DNA from: Pseudomonadales bacterium
Lineage (GTDB): Bacteria; Pseudomonadota; Gammaproteobacteria; Pseudomonadales; JAHEIH01
DNA: 5,413 nucleotides
Assembly (NCBI GenBank): GCA_023255355.1
Contig: JALRIU010000056.1
Span: forward strand, 1 to 5,413
Reading direction: 5' to 3'
Below the pieces are notes generated by a model that made no database searches, was not told where the DNA came from, and was given only the letters and a program-made list of their open reading frames with translations. Below, one piece after another: positions 1 through 5,413 of this stretch. The translations under genes and the position numbers were made by a program. The first letter of the stretch is position 1; each line of letters opens with the position of its first letter.

Positions 1-736
1 AACCTCTGGTCAGATTAAGTGGCATTGGCAGGCGACCGAAAACGATGCTTGGAATGGCTCGTGCTCAGCGGAGCTACAACATAGCTGTCCAGAAGAAGAT
101 GGTCCAGATCATGATTATGGCGCAGGTCCAATGCTAGTCAAAAGTAAATCTGGTCGAGACGTGGTTGTTGCAGGTGATAAAGCCGGTTTAGCAGTTGGTA
201 TTGATGCGGATACTGGTAAATTACTTTGGAAGAATAAAGTTGGTCGTGGTGGTGTTGTCGCCGGTATTCATTTTGGTTTGGCCGCTGCTGATGGCGTTGC
301 ATTTGTGCCCGTAAGTGATGTGCCAGATGGGCGTACTTATGATGAACCTGCTCGCCCTGGTATGTATGCTCTTGACGTTGATACTGGCGAGTTTGTATGG
401 CGTGCTCCCTCTGTAGAAGATTTTTGTAACGGACGACCAGTTTGTCACCCTGGTTATTCTGGGGCTATTAGTGCAACCCCAGATTTGGTTTTAGCAGGCT
501 CAAATGATGGCTATATTCGTGCCTATGATACAGCGTCAGGTAAAGTGCTTTGGCAAGATGATACAACGCGTGAGGTCGTTTCTGTAAATGGCGACAAAGG
601 TGCGGGTGGATCGATGGGCGGTGGTACAGCACCGATTGCTTATGACGGTTTGTTATTCGTCAATTCTGGTTATGCCTTTGCAGGTAAAATGCCGGGCAAT
701 TTATTAATGGTTTATGAGGTCGAAGGACGTAAGTAG
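1..736 (+). CDS. PQQ-type beta-propeller dehydrogenase, polyvinyl-alcohol-dehydrogenase-like (C-terminal part, 5' end outside window)
   Basis: The reading frame is open from position 2 to the TAG at 734-736, giving 244 visible residues; the true start lies upstream, and the ATG at 131 is internal because homologous-looking sequence precedes it. Three blade repeats of the PQQ-enzyme type end in a DTGK/TGE/SGK..W signature (about 170-232, 359-400 and 494-553), and the tail of another lies at the left edge. Other family-like features are an NDAWNGSC stretch, a CP..DGPDHDYG segment (86-124), paired cysteines at 425-427 and 443-445, and a C-terminal VNG...GGS...NSGY...PGN pattern (about 584-703). 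I recall this combination from periplasmic polyvinyl-alcohol dehydrogenases, which oxidise alcohols with PQQ and pass electrons to cytochrome c. The substrate here is unknown, and neither a signal peptide nor a heme-binding domain can be checked. A terminator follows 25 bp downstream, so it is probably not co-transcribed with mmsA. A non-catalytic propeller protein is a less likely alternative. Confidence 0.82.
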   Translation, partial: TSGQIKWHWQATENDAWNGSCSAELQHSCPEEDGPDHDYGAGPMLVKSKSGRDVVVAGDKAGLAVGIDADTGKLLWKNKVGRGGVVAGIHFGLAAADGVAFVPVSDVPDGRTYDEPARPGMYALDVDTGEFVWRAPSVEDFCNGRPVCHPGYSGAISATPDLVLAGSNDGYIRAYDTASGKVLWQDDTTREVVSVNGDKGAGGSMGGGTAPIAYDGLLFVNSGYAFAGKMPGNLLMVYEVEGRK

Positions 737-761
737 TCATCCTTTAGATTCAGTAATGACC

Positions 762-790
762 GGGGCGCCATATTTTGGTGCCTCATTTTT
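762..790 (+). terminator. Rho-independent terminator after the PQQ-dehydrogenase-like gene
   Basis: A 9-bp stem pairs GGGGCGCCA (762-770) with TGGTGCCTC (776-784), including two G-T wobbles, around a 5-nt loop (771-775). It is followed by ATTTTT (785-790). The GC-rich stem plus T-run, 25 bp after a stop codon, is a classic intrinsic terminator. It separates the upstream gene from the valine operon. Confidence 0.85.
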
Positions 791-826
791 AGATTAAATA
801 ATGATCATTTTTTATATTTAAGAAAA

Positions 827-914
827 GCAATTTTGTCCATAAGTTGGGCAATATTTTCAATTTAATCACGTTCAAACAAGTGTTTTAATCTTTCAAAGGC
901 TTGGCAATTTTGTC
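827..914. repeat. 11-bp direct repeat pair in the mmsA upstream region
   Basis: GCAATTTTGTC occurs exactly at 827-837 and again at 904-914, 77 bp apart. A degenerate third copy, GGCAATATTTTC, sits at 847-858. The right copy overlaps the candidate -35 element. The copies may be sites for a second regulator or a chance result of AT-rich sequence; their function is unknown. Confidence 0.45.
871..888. promoter_or_regulatory. Candidate PsrA-type (TetR-family) operator upstream of mmsA
   Basis: TTCAAACAAGTGTTTTAA is an inverted repeat with 8-bp arms (871-878 and 881-888) that match at 7 of 8 positions around a 2-bp centre. It fits the PsrA consensus I recall from Pseudomonas, (G/C)AAAC-N2-4-GTTT(G/C), with one mismatch at the last base. 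PsrA-family repressors respond to fatty acids or acyl-CoAs, and regulon studies in gammaproteobacteria link them to acyl-CoA degradation genes, which suits the operon 65 bp downstream. An extra half-site-like TTCAAAGG lies at 892-899, 21 bp (two helical turns) from the left arm. The regulator's identity is inferred; another TetR-family repressor could bind here. Confidence 0.55.
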
Positions 915-928
915 AGTCAGAGAATAAC
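901..928 (+). promoter_or_regulatory. Candidate sigma-70 promoter for the valine operon
   Basis: TTGGCA (901-906) matches 5 of 6 positions of the -35 consensus. AATAAC (923-928), 16 bp further, matches 4 of 6 of the -10 consensus. A start near 935 would give a short leader containing the GAGG ribosome binding site at 942-945. The dyad at 871-888 would then lie just upstream of the -35 element. The -10 is weak, and alternative -10-like boxes exist (TTTAAT at 861-866 and 884-889, the latter overlapping the dyad), so this is one option among several. Confidence 0.3.
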
Positions 929-952
929 GTTTTTGAAATTTGAGGTTTATCA

Positions 953-2470
953 ATGAACAATTCAGTCAGTCAGGCACTCCCAAAAGTTTTACCCCTTTTA
1001 ATCGATGGCGAATGGCGTGCTAGTAGCTCGGCTCATTCTATCCCGGTAACCAACCCAGCGACACAAGACGTTTTGACTAATGTTCCTTTTGCCACTGCTG
1101 AAGAAATTGATGCTGCTGTTGCCTCTGCTAAAGAAAAATTTGAAACTTGGAAGTCATCATCGGTACCTAATCGTGCTCGTATCATGTTGAAGTACCAGGC
1201 CTTATTAAAAGAGCATCAAGAAGAAATCGCCGAGTTAATTTCACAAGAACTAGGTAAAACTAAAGAAGATGCCATGGGTGACGTATGGCGTGGTATTGAG
1301 GTTGTCGAGCACGCAGCTAATATCGCTTCAATGTTAATGGGTGAGACAGTCACTAACGTAGCTACCAAAATTGACACCTATTCACATATTCATCCAGTTG
1401 GTGTTTGTGTTGGTATTACCCCTTTTAACTTTCCAGCGATGATTCCATTATGGATGTTCCCATTGGCGATTGCCTGTGGTAACACCTTTGTATTGAAACC
1501 TTCTGAGCAAACGCCTATCACTCCTACACGCCTGGTAGAACTATTTGAAGAAGCTGGTGCGCCAAAAGGCTTATTACAACTCGTTCATGGTGGTCAAGAT
1601 CAAGTAAATCAATTGTTGGACCACCCTGATACTGTGGCAGTATCTTTTGTTGGTTCTGTTCCTGTTGCTAAGCACATTTATCGTCGTGGTACTGATAATC
1701 TCAAGCGTGTACAAGCGTTTGCTGGTGCTAAAAATCATATGGTGGTTATGCCTGATGCACAAAAACAGCAAGTTATTAACAACATTGTTGGTGCATCTGT
1801 AGGTGCAGCTGGTCAACGTTGTATGGCGATCTCAGTAGTTGTGTTGGTGGGTGAGGCTCAGCAATGGAAACAAGACCTAGTAGCCGCCTTTGATAATATC
1901 AAGCCTGGCCCATGGCAGGACGAGAAATCTGCATTTGGTCCTTTGGTGAGCGAAGGTTCAAAACAACGTGTTTTAAAAATTATTGAAGACGGTAAGGCTG
2001 AGGGTGCTCAATGTCTACTAGACGGTTCTGATTTTACTGTTGCTGGTTACGAGAAAGGTAACTGGGTTGGTCCAACAATATTTGCAGACGTTACAACAGA
2101 TATGCAGCTTTACACGACTGAAATTTTTGGCCCAGTATTGCTTTTAGTTAATGCCGATACTTTGGAAGATGCAATTGCCCTGATCAATGCCAACCCATAC
2201 GGAAACGGTACCTCGATCTTTACCGCTTCTGGTGCAGCCGCTCGTAAGTACACAGCAGAGATTCAAGTAGGACAAGTAGGTATCAATGTACCTATTCCGG
2301 TACCACTTCCATTCTTCTCGTTTACAGGATGGAAAAACTCTTTCTTTGGCGATCATCATGCTTACGGCAAGCAAGCAGTGCGTTTTTACACTAAAACACA
2401 GACAATTACGTCACGTTGGTTTGAGGACGATATTGCCACCGGTCCTAATATGTCGATTAACCTTCGCTAA
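953..2470 (+). CDS. mmsA: CoA-acylating methylmalonate-semialdehyde dehydrogenase
   Basis: A 505-residue cytoplasmic aldehyde dehydrogenase that converts methylmalonate semialdehyde, NAD+ and CoA to propionyl-CoA, CO2 and NADH, the last step of valine breakdown into propionyl-CoA. Visible motifs are TPFNFP with oxyanion Asn159, the cofactor-binding LKPSE with Lys182, FVGS at 232-235, the nucleophile Cys290 within GQRCMA, and EIFGP with Glu390. The usual general-base glutamate of hydrolytic aldehyde dehydrogenases is replaced by Phe256 in an AFAGAKNH segment. Such replacement is typical of the CoA-dependent MmsA family, as is the C-terminal TKTQTITSRW. Arg113 (WRGIEVVEHA) and Arg289 fall where substrate-carboxylate-binding arginines are reported in the Bacillus enzyme (from memory). 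Length is normal. The start is supported by GAGG (942-945), 7 nt upstream, and by in-family N-terminal sequence. It is first in the operon, 14 bp before the acyl-CoA dehydrogenase gene. Confidence 0.96.
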   Translation: MNNSVSQALPKVLPLLIDGEWRASSSAHSIPVTNPATQDVLTNVPFATAEEIDAAVASAKEKFETWKSSSVPNRARIMLKYQALLKEHQEEIAELISQELGKTKEDAMGDVWRGIEVVEHAANIASMLMGETVTNVATKIDTYSHIHPVGVCVGITPFNFPAMIPLWMFPLAIACGNTFVLKPSEQTPITPTRLVELFEEAGAPKGLLQLVHGGQDQVNQLLDHPDTVAVSFVGSVPVAKHIYRRGTDNLKRVQAFAGAKNHMVVMPDAQKQQVINNIVGASVGAAGQRCMAISVVVLVGEAQQWKQDLVAAFDNIKPGPWQDEKSAFGPLVSEGSKQRVLKIIEDGKAEGAQCLLDGSDFTVAGYEKGNWVGPTIFADVTTDMQLYTTEIFGPVLLLVNADTLEDAIALINANPYGNGTSIFTASGAAARKYTAEIQVGQVGINVPIPVPLPFFSFTGWKNSFFGDHHAYGKQAVRFYTKTQTITSRWFEDDIATGPNMSINLR

Positions 2471-2484
2471 TAGGAAAGTAGGTC

Positions 2485-3651
2485 ATGGACTTTAATTTGT
2501 CAGAAGATCAGCTCGCATTTCAAGAGGCTGCTCGTGCTTTTGCGCAAGGCGAGATGGCGCCCTTGGCGGCTGAATGGGATGAAAAGAAAATTTTTCCTAC
2601 CGACGTGATTGAAGCAGCAGGGCAGTTGGGTTTTTGTGGGCTCTATTCGCCTGAAGACGCCGGCGGTTTAGGTCTTTCAAGACTTGATACCACCATTGTG
2701 CTTGAAGAATTAGCAGCTGCTTGTACTTCAACCGCTGCCTATATTTCAATCCACAATATGGCAACCTGGATGCTTTGCACTTGGGGAAGTGATGAAGTTA
2801 AGGCCGAATGGGCTGAGTCTATGACCTCTGGCCAGAAGCTAGGCTCGTACTTGTTGACGGAGCCCAATGCGGGCTCAGATGCGGGTAATCTGCGTTCTAC
2901 CGCGGTACTTGATGGCGATCACTACGTCGTAAATGGTAGCAAAATGTTTATCAGTGGCGCAGGCGCTACCAATATGTTGGTAGCAATGCTTCGTACTGGT
3001 ACTCAGGAGTCAGGAGCGCGCGGTATTACAGCGTTTGCTATTCCTGCAGACCTGCCAGGCATTGAATATGGTAAAAACGAAGTCAAATTGGGCTGGAACA
3101 GCCAGCCAACGCGTACAGTAAGCTTTGATAATGTCAAAGTACCTGTGCAAAATCGCCTGGGTGCCGAAGGCGAGGGCTTTAAAATTGCCATGAAGGGCAT
3201 CGATGGTGGTCGTATTAACATTGCAACCTGCTCAGTGGGCGCCGCACAAGCGTGTTTAAGCATTACTCAGCAATATATGAAAGAGCGCCAGCAATTCGGT
3301 CAACCAATAGCTGAATTTCAAGCTTTACAGTTTAGATTAGCCGATATGGCCACTGATCTTGTTGCCGCTCGCCAGATGGTTCGAATGGCTGCTGCTGCGC
3401 TTGATAGCGATCACCCAGAAAAAACCGTTTATTGCGCTATGGCAAAAAGGTTTGCGACCGATGTGGGCTTTAATGTATGCAACGAAGCCCTACAATTGCA
3501 CGGTGGCTATGGTTATTTACGCGAATATCCTATTGAGCGTTTTTTACGCGATGCTCGTGTCCATCAAATCCTTGAGGGAACCAACGAAATTATGCGCGTA
3601 ATTACCGCACGAAGAATCCTCCAAGATGGGGCAACAGAGGCTATACGATGA
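2485..3651 (+). CDS. acdH: Isobutyryl-CoA dehydrogenase (ACAD8-like acyl-CoA dehydrogenase)
   Basis: A 388-residue FAD-dependent cytoplasmic flavoenzyme that should oxidise isobutyryl-CoA to methacrylyl-CoA, passing electrons to electron-transfer flavoprotein. The domain order is the usual helical N-terminal, beta and helical C-terminal layout. Family signatures are LLTEPNAGSDAG (from residue 123) and QLHGGYGYLREYPIERFLRD (337-356). The catalytic base is Glu364 in the ILEGTNE motif. YISIHNM near residue 90, KLGWNSQPTR, GGRINIA and LHGGYGYL closely resemble human ACAD8 as I remember it, which favours isobutyryl-CoA over straight-chain substrates. The neighbours, mmsA and a hydratase-hydrolase pair, support the same role. 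AGGA (2472-2475) lies 9 nt before the ATG. The 3' end overlaps the next gene by 4 bp (ATGA). Activity on 2-methylbutyryl-CoA from isoleucine is also possible. Confidence 0.92.
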   Translation: MDFNLSEDQLAFQEAARAFAQGEMAPLAAEWDEKKIFPTDVIEAAGQLGFCGLYSPEDAGGLGLSRLDTTIVLEELAAACTSTAAYISIHNMATWMLCTWGSDEVKAEWAESMTSGQKLGSYLLTEPNAGSDAGNLRSTAVLDGDHYVVNGSKMFISGAGATNMLVAMLRTGTQESGARGITAFAIPADLPGIEYGKNEVKLGWNSQPTRTVSFDNVKVPVQNRLGAEGEGFKIAMKGIDGGRINIATCSVGAAQACLSITQQYMKERQQFGQPIAEFQALQFRLADMATDLVAARQMVRMAAAALDSDHPEKTVYCAMAKRFATDVGFNVCNEALQLHGGYGYLREYPIERFLRDARVHQILEGTNEIMRVITARRILQDGATEAIR

Positions 3652-4421
3652 GTACATTAAAGATAGAAAAACGCGGCCATACCGCGGTAATTACACTTAA
3701 TAACCCACCAGCAAATACCTGGACGCCTGAGAGCTTAAATCAGCTTGAAGAGATTGTGTCTGAATTGAATGGTGATAAAGAAAATTACTCTCTCATTATC
3801 AACAGTGAAAGTGAAAAGTTTTTTAGTGCTGGCGCTGACTTAAACCGTTTTAATCACGATGATAAAGGCTTATCTTTCGAGTTCTCGAATGCCTTTGGTC
3901 GTGCATTTGAAGCTTTGGCAAAATATGAAGGCGTTTCTTTTGCTGCCATTAGCGGTTATGCAATGGGTGGTGGGCTAGAGGTTGCTTTGTCCTGTGATTT
4001 TCGTATCGCTGAAGAACATGCGCAAATGGCTTTACCTGAGGCCAGTGTTGGTTTGCTGCCCTGTGGTTTAGGATCTCAGCAACTATCTTGGTTAGTCGGT
4101 GAGTCATGGGCTAAGCGAATGATCCTGCTTGGCGAACGTGTTAAGGCGGATAAAGCCCTAGCTATTGGTCTTGTCGACGAAGTTGTTGAAAAGGGCGGTT
4201 CTTTTGATAAAGCGCTTGAAATGGCATCGATGGTAGAAAAACAGAGCCCAACATCAGTACGTTATTGCAAACGCTTGATTATGGCTGCTCGACATCAATC
4301 GATGGAGTCTGCCTATGCAACTGAGCGTGAATTGTTTGTAAAACTTTGGGATAGCCAAGATCAAAAAGAAGGCGTTGCTGCCTTTGTTGAGAAACGCGCT
4401 CCCCAATGGAAAAACTGCTAA
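3648..4421 (+). CDS. Enoyl-CoA hydratase, probably methacrylyl-CoA hydratase
   Basis: A 257-residue crotonase-fold protein, normal length for a hydratase. In this operon it should add water to methacrylyl-CoA to give 3-hydroxyisobutyryl-CoA. Both catalytic glutamates of classical enoyl-CoA hydratases are present with the expected 20-residue spacing: Glu111 in MGGGLEVAL and Glu131 in ALPEASVG. The oxyanion-hole segments are FSAGADL (residues 59-65) and the GGG just before Glu111. The start overlaps the stop of the dehydrogenase gene (ATGA at 3648-3651), with AGAGG at 3636-3640 7 nt upstream, which suggests translational coupling. A gene for a second crotonase-fold protein follows 12 bp later, in the same frame after a stop. 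Substrate specificity is inferred from context; a broader short-chain enoyl-CoA or isoleucine-derived tiglyl-CoA role cannot be excluded. Confidence 0.92.
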   Translation: MSTLKIEKRGHTAVITLNNPPANTWTPESLNQLEEIVSELNGDKENYSLIINSESEKFFSAGADLNRFNHDDKGLSFEFSNAFGRAFEALAKYEGVSFAAISGYAMGGGLEVALSCDFRIAEEHAQMALPEASVGLLPCGLGSQQLSWLVGESWAKRMILLGERVKADKALAIGLVDEVVEKGGSFDKALEMASMVEKQSPTSVRYCKRLIMAARHQSMESAYATERELFVKLWDSQDQKEGVAAFVEKRAPQWKNC

Positions 4422-4433
4422 GGTTTTTAAACT

Positions 4434-5413
4434 ATGTCTGACCCCGTTGTTTTAATCGATGAGCTTTCTTCCAGTCATGGGAAGTACGTTGCTGTTGTTA
4501 CCTTAAATTCACAGGGTACTTTGAACGCCTTATCGCAAGCCATGGTGGATATTTTGTTGCCTCAGTTTAAGGTTTGGCAGCAAGATGAGGCCTTAGCTTG
4601 TATCGTCTTGCGCGGTGCTGGTGATAAGGCATTCTGTGCGGGTGGTGATATTTTAAATCTTTATAAGAGCATCACTGAAGGTAATGGAGAGGCTGATCGT
4701 TTTTTTGAAGAAGAGTATCGTCTAGACTACTTAATTCACACCTTTAATAAGCCGATTATTGCCTGGGGTAACGGTATCGTCATGGGTGGTGGTTTAGGTC
4801 TTATGGCTGGTTCTTCCCATCGTGTTGTTACCGAGCGGACTCGTTTAGCAATGCCTGAGGTAGGTATTGGCCTTTACCCAGATGTTGGCGGTTCTTACTT
4901 TTTGAATAAAGCGCCTGGGCGAACTGGACTTTTTGTTGGTCTGACGGGTGTGTCGTTAAATGCGGCTGATTCAATCTTTATTGGTGTGGCGGATAGCTTT
5001 GCTAATCATGATCAGTGGTCAGATTTGTTGGCCCAATTGTCCGAGGCAGATTGGTTTTATGCAGATGCAAAAGATATTGTCAGCGACATCTTAGCAATCC
5101 TAACAGCGTCCGCGATAGACAAGCCAACCTCGAGTGTTAGTGAACATTTTGACATTATTCAATCTCTTACTTCGGCAGATAATGCGAAACATATGGTTGC
5201 AGATATTCTTGCTTATCAAGGAGAGGATGTGTGGCTACAAAAAGCAGTGAAATCGCTGCGTAAAGCCTGTCCGTCATCGGTGTTTGTGTTCTATGAACAG
5301 TTGCATCGCAGTAAAGGGGAAAATTTGAAAGAAGTGTTCAAGCAAGAGCTTGTTTTGTCGCTCAACTTTATGCGTATAGGAAACTTTCGCGAGGGTGTAC
5401 GTGCCTTATTGAT
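4434..5413 (+). CDS. 3-hydroxyisobutyryl-CoA hydrolase (3' end outside window)
   Basis: The frame is open from the ATG at 4434 to the window edge, giving 326 complete codons; the family usually runs about 350-385 residues, so only the C-terminus is missing. The protein hydrolyses 3-hydroxyisobutyryl-CoA to 3-hydroxyisobutyrate and CoA, drawing off methacrylyl-CoA, which is reactive and toxic. It has the crotonase fold with GDKAFCAGGDI (residues about 62-73), GIVMGGGLGL and MPEVGIGLYPDVGGSYFL. Glu142 and Asp150 match, by motif and 8-residue spacing, the catalytic Glu and Asp of human HIBCH. The first hydratase glutamate is absent (Gly122), as expected for a hydrolase rather than a hydratase. 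RKACPSS and the final REGVRALL are also typical of the family. TAAGG (4419-4423), overlapping the previous stop, serves as ribosome binding site 10 nt upstream. An ordinary enoyl-CoA hydratase is unlikely given the missing glutamate and the length. Confidence 0.93.
   Translation, partial: MSDPVVLIDELSSSHGKYVAVVTLNSQGTLNALSQAMVDILLPQFKVWQQDEALACIVLRGAGDKAFCAGGDILNLYKSITEGNGEADRFFEEEYRLDYLIHTFNKPIIAWGNGIVMGGGLGLMAGSSHRVVTERTRLAMPEVGIGLYPDVGGSYFLNKAPGRTGLFVGLTGVSLNAADSIFIGVADSFANHDQWSDLLAQLSEADWFYADAKDIVSDILAILTASAIDKPTSSVSEHFDIIQSLTSADNAKHMVADILAYQGEDVWLQKAVKSLRKACPSSVFVFYEQLHRSKGENLKEVFKQELVLSLNFMRIGNFREGVRALL

Noticed and set aside
221..448. 75-codon open frame on the minus strand inside the PQQ-dehydrogenase-like gene
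   Set aside because: It lies wholly within a well-supported gene on the + strand, has no recognisable protein features, and is best explained as an antisense shadow.
801..808. ATGATCAT palindrome after the terminator
   Set aside because: An 8-bp perfect palindrome in AT-rich sequence is easily expected by chance and has no extended symmetry or partner.
922..937. Possible LiuR (MerR-type) site around GAATAACGTTTTTGAA
   Set aside because: I considered it because LiuR controls such operons, but the dyad symmetry is poor and I cannot recall the consensus well enough to support it.
2286..2495. 69-codon + strand open frame across the mmsA/acdH junction
   Set aside because: It overlaps the conserved C-terminus of mmsA in another frame and has no recognisable protein features.
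3359..3601. 80-codon + strand open frame inside the acyl-CoA dehydrogenase gene
   Set aside because: It covers the catalytic Glu364 region of the real gene in a different frame, so it is a shadow.
4419..4436. Possible fusion or frameshift between the two crotonase-fold genes, which share a reading frame
   Set aside because: A clear TAA at 4419-4421 separates them, and the second has its own ATG, a ribosome binding site and a complete N-terminus.

Overview
The window looks like part of a gammaproteobacterial chromosome, probably marine. This is inferred from gene content, the moderately AT-rich composition (not computed exactly), dense same-strand packing, GAGG/AGGA-type ribosome binding sites and the gene order of a valine-degradation operon known from Shewanella and related genera. 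The species cannot be named from this sequence.

All five genes lie on the + strand. Positions 1-736 hold the 3' end of a gene for a PQQ-type beta-propeller dehydrogenase resembling polyvinyl-alcohol dehydrogenases. A strong Rho-independent terminator (762-790) ends that unit. The 216-bp gap to the next gene also carries an 18-bp dyad resembling a PsrA-type TetR-family operator (871-888), an 11-bp direct repeat and a candidate promoter.

From 953 to the right edge runs one compact operon with gaps of 14, -4 and 12 bp. In order it encodes CoA-acylating methylmalonate-semialdehyde dehydrogenase (mmsA), an ACAD8-like isobutyryl-CoA dehydrogenase, an enoyl-CoA hydratase and a 3-hydroxyisobutyryl-CoA hydrolase cut off by the window edge. 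Together they cover most of distal valine catabolism: isobutyryl-CoA to methacrylyl-CoA, to 3-hydroxyisobutyryl-CoA, to 3-hydroxyisobutyrate, and (after an oxidation step not encoded here) methylmalonate semialdehyde to propionyl-CoA. The missing oxidation step, 3-hydroxyisobutyrate dehydrogenase (mmsB), is expected just downstream.

All catalytic residues I could check are present, and no frameshift or mobile element is visible. I found no undescribed system. The most interesting part is the regulatory gap upstream of mmsA.
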